Notes under the pieces: generated by a model
The model's database searches: none
What the model was told of the DNA's origin: nothing
The model's input: the letters and a program-made list of their open reading frames with translations, nothing else
Position numbers and translations under genes: made by a program
Origin: Aureobasidium sp. EXF-3400
Taxonomy: Eukaryota > Ascomycota > Dothideomycetes > Dothideales > Saccotheciaceae
Direction of reading: 5' to 3'
Assembly: GCA_024195585.1 (NCBI GenBank)
Contig: SWBL01000098.1
Span: 1 to 64,000, forward strand
DNA length: 64,000 nucleotides
In this document: positions 12,309-23,915 of the stretch, in pieces
How positions within the stretch are numbered: the first letter of the stretch is position 1
Layout: each line of letters begins with the position of its first letter

Positions 12309-12932
12309 ATGTCAGCCCTCAACTACGGCAGCACCTCTCCAGTAGAGGCCAGGACCATCAACGCCATGTCAGTACCCTGGATCCTTGTCAAGAGAGCCCT
12401 ACCTGGCATCGTCGGACGTCAAACAAGTCAGCCTCAGTTCTTGGCAGCAAGAGACAGTATGGTCGCCATTCCCACAGTCTACTACGGCCTTGACAGTGGC
12501 CCTGACGCTGGCACTGTTGTCGGCGCAACACTTGGATCAGTCGCTGGTTTCATCCTTCTTGTCTGGCTTATTCAAACCCTCTCAAGCGGTCGCAACAAGC
12601 AGCCTGACGAAGAAGTCATCATCCGCCACGAACGCTCACCCAGAAGACGCCGCAGATCCGAGATGCGCTCCGTCAGTAGAGGACCCGAACGCGTCATCCG
12701 TCAAGAAAGGATCGTCAGAGATTCGAGTCGCGCACCGCCACCCATGAGAAGCAGTTTCGTTGTTGAGCCTGAGAGAAGAGTCGAGGGAGACGACATTGTC
12801 GAAGTCATCGAGGAACAGTCAAGCGTCGGTGCACCTAGAAGAAAGCCCAGTCGTAGAGGCAGTGGTACATATCGGTCAGTAGACCCCCTGATGCATGGCG
12901 ATCGAGGCTATGCACGCAGAGATGCGTACTAG
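12309..12932 (+). CDS. Single-pass membrane protein with basic cytosolic tail, function unknown
   Basis: Single-exon 207-aa protein. Residues 1-60 are unremarkable with two in-frame Met codons. GPDAGTVVGATLGSVAGFILLVWLI (about 62-86; quoted in parts: a GxxxG-rich transmembrane segment at about 66-86) is followed by a strongly basic tail with SPRRRRRSEMRSVSRGPERV and further Arg/Ser-rich sequence. The positive-inside rule puts the tail in the cytosol. Similar small proteins with a single Gly-rich helix and Arg/Ser tail are common and uncharacterised in ascomycetes. I assign no function. The ATG at 12309 is the first in the frame; a start at 12366 is possible. Confidence 0.75.
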   Translation: MSALNYGSTSPVEARTINAMSVPWILVKRALPGIVGRQTSQPQFLAARDSMVAIPTVYYGLDSGPDAGTVVGATLGSVAGFILLVWLIQTLSSGRNKQPDEEVIIRHERSPRRRRRSEMRSVSRGPERVIRQERIVRDSSRAPPPMRSSFVVEPERRVEGDDIVEVIEEQSSVGAPRRKPSRRGSGTYRSVDPLMHGDRGYARRDAY

Positions 12933-13560
12933 TCTCGAGAAGGCATTCATTCAGTTTCTGTCATACCTGCAGCCAGGCTAATGTGCCTTCGTAGACACAG
13001 ATGATCGAGGATAAATCGACACCATCGGATCGACTGTTTGCTCAGGTGTCCTGCCCAAGCGTCGAGGGCGCTTGACACTCGACACTTCTCGACAGGGCTA
13101 TACGAAGATAAGAGCATGGCGTTTTTGGCTTGGGACGGATTGTTGCATGTAAACAACGGAATCGAGAGGGTCTTCTACGGAAGGCGGTATTCAAGGGCTG
13201 TACTTTTTGCTTTTTTCTGTCTTCTCTTTCTCGCTGCTCCTTTCTCAGCTGTACATAGATCTGGCTTCAACGATCAGAATTGAGTTGACCGTCCTGCCCC
13301 GCGTGACTTTTTCTTTGTCGAAGCGATGATGGTGAAAATGACTTGAAGGAAGGCAGACTGGCGATAAAGACATGAATGGGCAGCTTCCCCAGATTTTCGA
13401 GTGACGCAGCTTGAACTTTCTCGACAGGCAAGACCGAAGAGGCCGCCGGTCGACGTTGCATCTCTGAAACCAACTTCTAACCACCTGTTCCCGACAACAA
13501 CTTGCTCTTTCCTCCTCAGCTGCTGCCTACGCGAGCGTCTACAAAAGATAAACCGCAGCC
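12933..13560. other. Intergenic region upstream of sec18
   Basis: About 630 bp of 3' UTR and promoter sequence. No gene is supported. The pyrimidine-rich GCTCTTTCCTCCTCAGCTGCTGCC precedes the sec18 ATG by about 40 bp. Confidence 0.5.
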
Positions 13561-15992
13561 ATGTTTAACCGCAACAACATACCAACAATACCTAATCCGT
13601 TCGGAAGCGGCCAACAACAGCCCCCTCCATCGCGTCGCCCTCAGCAACCCCCACCAACCTATCACGACCAGAAGTCTTCGAGGCCATCAGGCAGAACAAC
13701 CATGCTGCGTCCATTCAAGTTCAGCAACAATGCCTTTATCTTTGGCAACCTGTATGCCGCACTCCTTCCATGGTCCCATCCTGTCACCTCCTTATTGCCC
13801 AAGCTAACTTCTGTCTGCTCTTCAGATGCGCCGTATCGCCTCACGACTTTGCACCAGACCCTAACGTTCCCGAACTCTACCTGCTCATCAACCGCAATTA
13901 TGTTGTCTCAGCTAAGATCGAGAACTCCATTCCGCCCGGTCATATCAGCTTGTCCGAGCCTCAACGAGTCTGGATGGGTATCGCTTTCACCGACGAGCTT
14001 GAAGTCCGCCCATATGATCCCTTCTCACAAGGCGCTACCAGCTATCTGGGCAATCTCGACATAGAAGTTGGCTTTGCTGGAAAGAAGACTGTTGAAGCAC
14101 CCTACGACCAGGACGAGCTCGCTGCCTCCTTTATCAATCTCTACCGCAACCAGATCTTTGCTCCAGGCCAACAGCTCCTTATGGACTTCAAAGGAATCCC
14201 TCTTAAGATGTCGGTGAGATCGGTCGAACTAGTCGACCTGTCTATGAAGTCCGAGTCCCAAGCTCCTTCATCAGACCCACAGTCGCGTGGTGTCCTGACA
14301 AAAGAGACTGCCATAAACTACTACAAGGACGCTAAGACTGGCATCAACATCAAGGGTTCCAACCGTCGTGCAGCTCCCAACTCGGTTGTCCGACCCGACT
14401 TCAAGTTCGAGAACATGGGTATCGGTGGTCTCGACACCGAGTTCGCCGCCATCTTCCGTCGTGCTTTCGCTTCAAGAATCTTCCCACCTGGTCTTGCAGA
14501 CAAGCTAGGTATTCAGCATGTCCGTGGTATTCTCCTCTACGGCCCTCCTGGAACCGGTAAAACCTTGATCGCCAGACAGATCGGAAAGATGCTCAACGCA
14601 AGAGAGCCAAAGGTCATCAACGGTCCTGAAGTCCTTAACAAGTATGTTGGTCAATCTGAAGAGAACATCCGAAAGCTCTTTGCAGACGCCGAGAAAGAGT
14701 ACAAAGAAAAGGGTGACGAGTCTGGTCTACACATCATCATCTTTGATGAACTGGATGCTGTCTGCAAGCAGAGAGGCTCCGGAGCCGGTGGTGGTACTGG
14801 TGTTGGCGACAGTGTCGTCAACCAGCTGTTGTCCAAGCTTGATGGTGTTGACCAACTGAACAATATTCTGCTCATCGGTATGACCAACAGAAAGGACATG
14901 ATCGATGAAGCTCTTCTCAGATCTGGTCGTCTCGAAGTGCACATGGAGATTTCATTGCCCGACGAGCATGGCAGAGCACAGATTCTCAAGATCCACACCA
15001 CCAAGATGCGCGAAAACAATGTCATGGGCGACGATGTCAACCTCCAGGAGCTTGCTCAGTTGACGCGCAACTTCAGTGGTGCCGAAATCAGTGGTCTGGT
15101 AAAGAGCGCCTCGAGTTTCGCTTTCAACCGTCACATCAAGGTCGGCACACTGGCCGCGATCGATGATAAGAACATCGCCAACATGAAAGTCATGCATAAA
15201 GACTTCCTCGACGCTCTTAACGAAGTACAGCCTCTGTTCGGTGTATCCGAAGAAGAGCTTGACCGTTGTGTTGAGGGTGGTATTATCCACTTTGGCAAGC
15301 ACGTTGACAGCATCCTCGAACGTGGTCGTCTGTTTGTTAACCAAGTTCGTTCTGGAGACACACCGCTACTGTCTGTACTGCTCTACGGTCCTCGTGGAAG
15401 CGGCAAGACCGCCCTAGCAGCACAAATGGCACTGGATTCAGAGTTCCCCTTCATCAAGCTCATCAAGCCCGTTGATATTGTCGGCATGAACGAGATCCAA
15501 AAGATTCAATACATCCAGAAAGTCTTCACAGACGCCTACAAGAGTCCTCAAAACGTACTTGTCCTTGACAACATCGAGTTGCTTATCGACTGGGTACCAG
15601 TGGGACCTCGCTTCAGTGCGAGTGTACTAGCCGCCTTGAAGGGTATGATGCAGAACAAGCCGCCCAAGGGCAGACCTTTGCTTATATTCGCCACAACCTC
15701 GTCGCGCAGTGTGCTGCAACAGCTCCAGCTCGACTTCTCTGCACAGATCCCAGTGCCCAACGTTCAAACACAGTCTGAGCTGGCAGTCATCATGAAGCAA
15801 AGCGGCGTATTCAGTGATTCCGACATCAACCGCGCTATTGGAGAGATCGAAGAGACGACTGGCTCGAAGACTATCAATGTCGGAGTATCGAGTATTTTGC
15901 TGGCTATCCAGACGGCCAAGCAGGACCAAGACAAGACTGGCAGATTCGCTGAAGTAGTCAGTGAGATGTGTGCGGATAATGCAGTCAATTAA
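13561..15992 (+). CDS. sec18: Vesicular-fusion ATPase Sec18/NSF
   Basis: AAA+ ATPase, 785 aa, that disassembles SNARE complexes with alpha-SNAP (Sec17) so that membrane fusion can continue in ER, Golgi and vacuolar traffic. Exons are 13561-13751 and 13826-15992 (intron 13752-13825, GTATGC...CAG), joining FGNL to CAVSPHDF. The N-domain follows a Pro/Gln-rich leader of about 45 residues. D1 has Walker A GPPGTGKT (303-310) and Walker B IIIFDELDAVC, plus the arginine-containing MTNRKDMIDEALLRSGR. D2 has Walker A GPRGSGKT (585-592) and a weak Walker B VLVLDNIELLIDW, as expected for the structural D2 ring of NSF. Length and domain order are normal. Confidence 0.97.
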
Positions 15993-18900
15993 AAATTATA
16001 GGGAAAAACCACAAAGACTAGATACCCTGGGCAGTGTAGACATCGTCAGATAGTGCCATAAACCACAGATTAATCTTTCACAGTGCGTGCAATTCGTCTC
16101 GTAAATCATGAGGCAGCTCATAGAACACTGTTCCAAGCTCCTCGACTCTCGAGATTGAAGATCAGCCGCAGATCAAGAAGGATCTCACGAAGTCAGTAGT
16201 GTCGGTAATAGCATACCTCAGGAGTCAAAAGAGCCGAGAGCTTCTCGGTGTTCGCGCTCCATGTCCGGATCAAGTGACTGCATGGGTGGACTTGGAGCGA
16301 TATGCCTGCGAGTAATGGCATGGATGCAACGGAGAATTAGGGCAAAGCAAATTTCCAGCTGCTGCCTGACACCTGATCTCTCTTCCAGTTGCCTTGTTTT
16401 CTATCTCTCAGGGCTTGGTTCTCGTATCTGGCGTAGGAGTCGAGCTGAGAGAAGGGTGGTTACGGGCGAAATGAGTCGTGAAGCTTCAAAGCAACGACAA
16501 GCGGAAATAATTGGTGGGAACTCGGTCAGAGAGAGAGAGAGGCTTAGCAAAGAGATGAGGTGAATGGTTACATCGTTCTTTCCCTTCGTAAGATCTAGCA
16601 CAAAGATGGAAATGGATGTGACCATGAAGAACCGGAGATACAACCTTGGGTTCAACAGAGTTGCAATCGGACATGTGCGTTGTAAGGGTACCGTATGTGG
16701 TTGGCCGAGTCCTCATTCGTGGCCGGCCAAGGAATGACGCTCAAGGCCGATCTTGCCTTTCACATTTCTCTTTCTCACATCATTTCCTTTTGCAGAGAGT
16801 GCAAAGATATGATCGTCTGGAAACACTCTGGAAAAAGGAAGGAAACAGCGTGACAGCCACGTGCAGCCACGAGTGAGCGCGAGATGATTGATCTTCCTTT
16901 TGCCTGTAAACAGCCGTGATCCTTGTTGCTCAGCTTTTGGTAGCAGTACAAACCGATTTCCTTTTTGTTTCTGTGTATCCTCTTCGGTGTCGGCAGTATC
17001 AAGGTAGAGGTCCAAGCCACTGATTCATTCCTGCATCAAAATTCATGATCATCTTTTCTATGGCCCATCGGCTATTTCCCAACATCATCATTGCAAGAAA
17101 CACCAGATCTATTGAATATTGCAAGGCTCGCTTGCACATGAATATCGTCATATTCTTGTCCTTTGCCACACTGACGAGAGTCATGCGAAATAGCCTGTCT
17201 GCAACACGCTTGCCTCAACTCCGGTCACCATAGCGTCCTGCTTAAGCTCATCCACAACCACCATGCAATGATGCAAACCCGGTAAACGCCCTCATGAGCG
17301 GTGAGAGGTCCCTGCAGGATCAAAGACAGACGCTGAGTAGACCCGCCGCAGCAACGGACCACGCAATCAATGCGTGAGACGGCGCATCTGTGAGTGGTCA
17401 CCATTCACCACCAAGCGCGTACCGATGCAAGCCTTGTCAAAAGTCAAGTGTTAGCATGAGCAGGATGGGGCCTGGCAGAGTCAAACGTGGGCTGGCTGCC
17501 CTCCAAACTGTAACGGATTGCAAGAACAACAAGTTCTAGACCCACATCCAATCTCAAGACGGGAGGATTTTTGCTTACCTCCCAAAAAGATTCGAGACCT
17601 GTAAAGTCGTTTAACGAAAAGAGCGTGTATGACGGAGGTACCTGCCTCCAACCTCTCTCGCGAGAATCCACAACGGGTCAACTGCTGTGTTTCAAGTTGA
17701 TCGAAAGAGATCAATTCCGCACCCCAGCGCCCAGCAACGGGAAGCGCGCAAGAGAAACGGGCGGGCGCGTACAGACAGGTTTGGAGCAATTCGGAAATTT
17801 GATTCTTTCGCCCCTGCTTGCGCTTAAGCTGCTGCCGCTGCTGGATGGAGCTCAACTCCTCCTCTGTTCATGGCTTTCGCGCGGTCTCACGGTCCACTGC
17901 TCAAGCAACCGCACCGGCCCTGCGCAATGACGGGTAGCTGAAGCTTGTACACTTTGGGGAGGGAGGCATCGACAACAGCTCTACCGAAGGGACAAAGCAG
18001 TTGAGCACTTCTCGGTAGCATGTTCGTTTTTGGGCAAAGTGATGTGCAACACCAAATCGGCAAAGGCATCATCCTTGCAGAGATGAGCAAGAAAAATGTA
18101 CCTTTGTAGCGTGGGACGCACGCAAAAATGCAGAGACCACGAGTGCAACTTTGTTGATCTCTTCGTCGATCTCCTCGTGCGGCTTGCGCGACTCCGAGTC
18201 GCAAGGTGAAGTTGCCTTTTGAACATCGCACGAAGCGAGAAAAGAGTTCAAGCCTCGGACTGGGGTGCAACGGCCTGTCAGCAACCTTCTCCTCCTGCTT
18301 CAGAAATTCGAGCCGTGGAGGGGGGGCTTTAGGCGAAGCGGAGTGCTGAGATGTCGCACTCTTTGCCAACGGCCATCCCAACGTCCGCGCGCACAGCCTC
18401 CTGCTGCTGCTTGCCGTGAAAACCGTTCAGACGGTTTCCCTCTGCCTGTCTCATCCGGCTGGAGGAACAACCCGATGGACGGACACGGAAGGCGGGAAGT
18501 CCCTTGTTTCGTGTACATCACGGCAAGGTAGTTCGCAAGATGACAGCGGACATGGAACAGAGACAGGCACGAGACATGACCAAAGCTCGGATGCAGCAGC
18601 TGCACGTAATAATCCACTCCACTAACAAGTGACTCGTGCAGGACCGAGAACAAAGACTGTTTGCGATTGTGGATAAGCTCATCTGGGACATTGTAAGCCA
18701 CAAAACCACAGGAAATAAGATGGCGGCCATCGGTTCTGTCGGTTCAGGAAAGCGCCCAAGCTGGCTGATGTGATGCGAGCTTATACACGCCTAGCAATTT
18801 TTAATATATCTAGTTGAGAGGACGACGACGAAGCAAGCCAGAATGGCCGACACAGCCGTTTTCAGTGATCTTGAAAAGACGTTCTTTGCGATCCGAGGAG

Positions 18901-20300
18901 CTAGGGCTTCGGATCGAGAATGATCAGCATTTACTCGACCATCATGGTTAGCCGCATGAGCTTCAGAAAGATCTTTTGTCTAAGATGACTTTTGGCGTAT
19001 GATTCAACAAAGGCAGGAGCGTGCAAGGATTCATGTGATTGCGTGGTTTCTCCAGTTTTACGCAGTCTTGTAATTTCCCGGACTTGCCGCAGTTCGCCAA
19101 AATGTGTCAACAGCTCGAAAGAGGTCATCATTTCAGTCCTAATCTTGTTGTCGAGTGCTGCCGGACCAGAAGGATCGAGATGAGGTTCGAGTACGGGTCC
19201 TTCTTGGAGCAACGTGATGACCTGCAGGTTGGGTGAACACAGGTTGGGCTCTTCCTTCGATCTGACAATCTTGCGGAACAAGCGATGGCTGGGGCGCCAC
19301 TCGATTCTTGCGTCTTTGCCAAAGAGGAAAAGCCACATTCGCTGTTCGTAAAACGGCTCCATGGGGCCCTCTATCTCACCAACCCTCCGGATTGATAACT
19401 GATAGACCGTTGATGTTTCACGAAGACGTTCTGCTCACCTGCCTGCCTCTATTGTTTGATCCTATACGCGAGCCTGCTCGCTTTTGTCGTGTCGACAAGA
19501 CAGAGCGGGTGGTCCGAGGACTGTGCAATACTTATTAAGTGGACGCTATCTTCACGTAAGAAGTTCTAATGAGTTGAGTGTCAGCCCTTGAACGCACATC
19601 AGAAGAGGAGATTCAGGTCCGAGCATCGTCCCGTCAGCATCATCACCATCATTTTCTATCATTATTCCCCGTACTTGTCATCCACGTCGGCATTTCACAA
19701 GACCAAGACACAGACGCGCGCACACGCCGAGGATCAATCATCAATTTTCTTTGGTCGCCCTGACCCGAGAGAAAGCAGAGTGCTGGTGTTACATTGCGCA
19801 TACAGCAGCTGCACCAAGTCTAGCCTCTTTGGACACTCTGCACCAGTCGTCGGGTCGTCCCTTGACGAGCGTGAAAGCATCCACCCAGAGGCGGCCAGAC
19901 CTGCCTTTTGGTCGCGCGTGCTTCTAAACCCGGTCGCGGGCTAAAGCTGACTAGTTGCAACGGGTATACTAAGGCGAACGAATCAGTGTACGGATCTGCA
20001 TCTGCATCAACCATCACAACCCCCCTCCAGGGCGAAGCAGAAGAGACGTCACGCAGCACACTCTCTCTTCCCAAAAACTGTATGTTGCGCCCCGATCCTT
20101 TTTCTACGCTTTTGGATTTTTGTTTTTGTACGAACCCTCTCTCTCGCAATTCCACATCATTTCCCATTTGACCCCTTCTCGTTCCTGTCGTTTCGAAAGC
20201 ACATTCCCTCGGATCGGGTCTGCTGTATATACCACTTTCAATGCTCGGGATCGATCTGTTTCATTAAACGTTAAACCCCGGACCTGGACAAGGCTCGACC
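15993..20300. other. 4.3-kb gene-poor region between sec18 and P/Q-rich protein gene
   Basis: The longest gap in the window. Apart from one doubtful minus-strand ORF (18931-19362), I find no open frame with a credible start, domain or splice pattern on either strand. A short GAGAGAGAGAGAG run lies at 16529-16543. The last kilobase (19.5-20.3 kb) becomes C/T-rich, like a long promoter or leader for the gene at 20301. A long non-coding transcript or a very extended 5' UTR could lie here, but nothing in the sequence proves either. Confidence 0.5.
18931..19362 (-). CDS. Doubtful hypothetical protein
   Basis: A 143-codon ATG-to-stop frame on the minus strand (MEPFYEQRMWLFLFGKDARI ... LKLMRLTMMVE). 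It has a mixed, non-repetitive composition and many C- or G-ending codons, which is more gene-like than other frames in this gap. I recognise no domain, signal peptide or membrane segment, and the upstream sequence shows no obvious joining exon. It may be a small lineage-specific gene, a remnant of a larger one, or chance. Confidence 0.3.
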   Translation of the reverse strand: MEPFYEQRMWLFLFGKDARIEWRPSHRLFRKIVRSKEEPNLCSPNLQVITLLQEGPVLEPHLDPSGPAALDNKIRTEMMTSFELLTHFGELRQVREITRLRKTGETTQSHESLHAPAFVESYAKSHLRQKIFLKLMRLTMMVE

Positions 20301-21680
20301 ATGTTGCTCACATTATCGCAGCCCGGGAAATCAGATTTTGGCGCACGTGCTACGCATGACTTTAAATCGACACACTTACCCAGATATTCTCCAAAGTCGA
20401 TGATGAACGACGCTGTACGACCTCCACTGCCGGCCAGTATCACCCCAACCATGTCGAACCAACACAGAGGCTTGCCTCCACCAGCGGCCATGACCCTGCC
20501 GGATCCAGGGAGAGGTCCGCCAATGATTCCCCCACCGCCACCACCGGTGCAAGCGCCGGCGCATATCCACCATGATGCTCAAAGGACGCAATGGCAGGAT
20601 GACGGGGAATCATCGCGTAGTTGGCATGCGACTCGGGTGGAAGAGGAGAGAAGAAGGCAAGAGGAAGAGAAGACACGGCAAGAGTCGTTGAGATTGGAGC
20701 AGAGACGAGTCGAACATTCAATGTTGCGAGAGTCAATGCAGGGTGGCATTCCTCCGCATATGGTGCCCATGATCTTTGCAGGAATTGGCGGTGCCAACCT
20801 GGCCAACTTCAGCCTCGAAGTATTGCAACAATACACTGCACAGCTTCAGGCCGCTCAGCAACAACTTCAGCAACCCGGACAGGAAGATGCAAGGGAACGA
20901 AGAAGCATCAACCAGCCTCCAGCCCCGTATGCATTGCCGTCGCAACCGCAATCACAGGCACATGCTGGAGCCGTGCCCCAACAGCCTCCACCACCGCTGG
21001 CTGCTCATCAATCGACCTTTTCTGCCTTCCAGTCGACATCACCTCCAGGCAGACGGATTCCTGGAGCGCCTCGGTCATCCGTGGCTCAATCCACCCTGCC
21101 CCGTCTGACAACTGGAGACATGCAGGTCAATCCACCTCCATCGGCGCCGAGCAGTGCTCACCCTCTGCATCAGACTCAAACCATTCAAAAAGATCAGCCG
21201 GCCTCGTCACCGTCTATCTACTTCCACCACTGGGTGCCACCGACGTCACAGGCTGACTCCAAGTCGGGTAACCAGCCGCAGACTCCAGTCACGGGCACAG
21301 GTGCATCGCAGAATGCTGAAGGTGGCCACCACGCAGCAGACAGCCCTCGCAAGCGCAAGAACCAGCAAGCCCACCAGCCGCCTCCGCCCCCATCGTCGCT
21401 TCCAACCCAATCCCACTCGAGCCCGAGTTTTTCCACCACTTCTTCCGGACGTAAAGCTGGTCCTGCCCAGGATCTTGCCCGTAGTAACGCCTCACCTCGC
21501 GCCATTCCTATTGCCGGCCAATCTTCGAATCGTCGTGATAGTGGTGCTCCTGGTACGCATCTTGACTTTGTTTACGAAAGGGGTGCCCCACCCAGCAAGA
21601 GCCATCAGCAGCATCATTACTCATCGCATCATTCCACTGCTCCTCCGAGCCCTAAGAGGGATGTCCGTCACCCATACTGA
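20301..21680 (+). CDS. Pro/Gln-rich disordered protein with charged helix, function unknown
   Basis: Single-exon frame of 459 aa. Residues 30-95 are Pro-rich (PPMIPPPPPPVQAPAH). About 105-150 form a strongly charged Arg/Glu/Gln stretch (RVEEERRRQEEEKTRQESL), likely a long helix or coiled coil. Next is the best-ordered segment, RESMQGGIPPHMVPMIFAGI (about 145-165), then a Gln-rich stretch QYTAQLQAAQQQLQQ. The remainder is Ser/Pro/His-rich. The charged helix plus GGIPPHMVP segment looks like a conserved core inside otherwise disordered sequence, as in fungal transcriptional or scaffold proteins. This is inference; I do not recognise a named family. The true start may be Met at 20401 (SMMNDAV). 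Confidence 0.72.
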   Translation: MLLTLSQPGKSDFGARATHDFKSTHLPRYSPKSMMNDAVRPPLPASITPTMSNQHRGLPPPAAMTLPDPGRGPPMIPPPPPPVQAPAHIHHDAQRTQWQDDGESSRSWHATRVEEERRRQEEEKTRQESLRLEQRRVEHSMLRESMQGGIPPHMVPMIFAGIGGANLANFSLEVLQQYTAQLQAAQQQLQQPGQEDARERRSINQPPAPYALPSQPQSQAHAGAVPQQPPPPLAAHQSTFSAFQSTSPPGRRIPGAPRSSVAQSTLPRLTTGDMQVNPPPSAPSSAHPLHQTQTIQKDQPASSPSIYFHHWVPPTSQADSKSGNQPQTPVTGTGASQNAEGGHHAADSPRKRKNQQAHQPPPPPSSLPTQSHSSPSFSTTSSGRKAGPAQDLARSNASPRAIPIAGQSSNRRDSGAPGTHLDFVYERGAPPSKSHQQHHYSSHHSTAPPSPKRDVRHPY

Positions 21681-23915
21681 TCGCATCTTTCCTTGGTTAT
21701 CTTCGCTTCTTCATGTCTGAGGATCCTCATCACGGACACTCTTACATCACCCCCTTTTTCCACAATCTGGCGCTGGAAACGCCATGTCATGTTTCCATCC
21801 GCCTTTGGCCATTCGTTTACGAAACAGCCCGAACATACGAAGAAACATGTTCAACAACCCCTCTCCTGCCTAATCTATAATAGGCTCGAGGTCAACAACC
21901 TTTTATGGACGCCATTGACTTGGTCGCTCCTACTTCTCCTTTGGGTGGAGCTTGCTCCTGCATCCCCAAACATTGCTCCCCTTACAAATCTCCTTTGTGT
22001 GTTCAATCTTCCAAGGAAGAATGATACCCCAAACCTTTCCTGATTTCACCCTCAACCCCCGATCTGCTGGCAATCTCTTATATATACTATCTCTAAATCG
22101 CCACAACATCTGTTGGCCTTTGAGCTGAGCTCGAAGTGTGTTTGCTCCTTTTGGTTCTCTCGTCCTCACACCGCTGGCACTTTCTACTCTCTTGCATGGA
22201 CAAAGAGCTGGACACTGAAAACGGCGTGAGAGGCAGAGAAGGCAAAGGAGAAGCAAAAACGCAGAACATATATTGAACAGGGCTGTTCTTACCACCAATC
22301 CCACATCTTTTTGTTCCTCCCTGACCCATTTTGATAAACAATTGAAGAAAAATTCTACATACAATTCTGATACTCTCCCCCTCTCACTCTTTCCTTACCT
22401 TTCCTTGTGCTCTGAAAGTGAGATGTCTGTTTCATCCTTCCCTTGTCAAAAGTCCACGGTCTAGACCATTGTGTACAACACATCACATCCTGCGGCACGG
22501 CCTGCCATACCCTGCCATTTCTAAATGTGATCCTCACCACGACCAATAAAACCAGCAAAATAATCTCCGACCGTTTATGATCTTGTTGACATACAGAAAG
22601 GGTTCAGTTCAGCAAGAAAGCGGGATGTCGCATTTCTCTGCATGGGTTGCTAACTTGATTGTGTGCAAGCGGATGTAGTGTGTCACTTCTTGTCATGCCG
22701 TCCCGTGTCTCGGAGGGAAAAGAGATGGATTGCTTGAACCTACTTTTGATAGCCCGTTTTTTTTGATTAGTAGCATTCAGCCTTCTAGGCTTTTGGGGTT
22801 CGTGAATCCTTTAGAGCCAGCGTGTCTATTGTTTCGGCCCTATTACTGGGTTATCGGTTTTTTGCTCGATGCGGTCGAGGGTTTAGAATCTAAGGTGATG
22901 GTGAGGATTTGGTGGAGTTGGTCTTATGCAGGAACGTATTGCTGCAGAGGGTGTAGGTAGAGAAGTTCTCAATCAACAGATGCAGTAATTCTCTCAGAGC
23001 ATTATTCTGCTTCTCTACGGACATATCTACAACTGAGGCAAAGCAGCAGCGGTATCCACACATCAAAACTCTAGTCATGTAAAAGGTAAACTCTAGCCGA
23101 TGCATTTTCTTGACAGGGGAACTCTGATCTGAGACACAGCGGAACAGCTCCCCATCACGTCAACGGCGGGAAGGGATTCTTGTCTCAGCTCTTTCTTGGT
23201 TTCGCGCGCGCGTGCTAAAAGCATTGTCTACAAATGGAATCAATTGAGCACAGTCGATCTTTTGATGTTCAATCTTGTTTGGCGAGAAAAAACGTGACTG
23301 CATGTGATGGTATGTTTTGGATCCACGATGAAAGACTAGGGCAGCAAAAGATTTAATCTATCAAAGTACAACAATACCAAGGAGATTTTGGTCTGGTCAG
23401 GGGGATCTGCTTCTGGGCCTTTTGGTCTACTATGCATGTGCATCCAGATGGGGAAATTCGCGTCTTCGCAGAATTGTAGGTTTTCCTTGACGAAGCTCGA
23501 CAAGGAAGGATGGAAGATTGTGGAGATTGGGATGGGCATTGAGGTGAGAAGCAGGAGAAAGGGCTTGGGCAAGATTCGGCGAGTGTGTTCAATGCAGCAA
23601 GCCCTGGACAAGTGGTTGGAATGTATATCGGATTAATGTTATGCCCGGGGATGGAGAGATGGTGGAGACATCTCGTGTCTGGTGATGTATCGTGGGACCT
23701 GCATTTTGCGGGAGCGCATGCGTGTTGCAAAGGGAAAGAGATGTTCAAAGGCCTTGGCATCTCGGGGCAGCTCTTTGCATCAAGCATCATCGTTTTCTTG
23801 ACTTCTTTTGGCGTGTTTCATCATTTTCGTCTTTGATATCGCATCGCCTTTGCCTTTAGCCCTTGACCCTCCGACGCGTCTATCTCATCTGCAACAATCA
23901 CGCGTTCCGGTCGAG
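21681..23915. other. 2.2-kb region without recognised gene
   Basis: Probably holds the 3' UTR of the P/Q-rich gene and the promoter of the rRNA methyltransferase. Open frames on both strands are rich in rare-looking residues and lack domains. No RNA gene or repeat was recognised. Confidence 0.45.
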
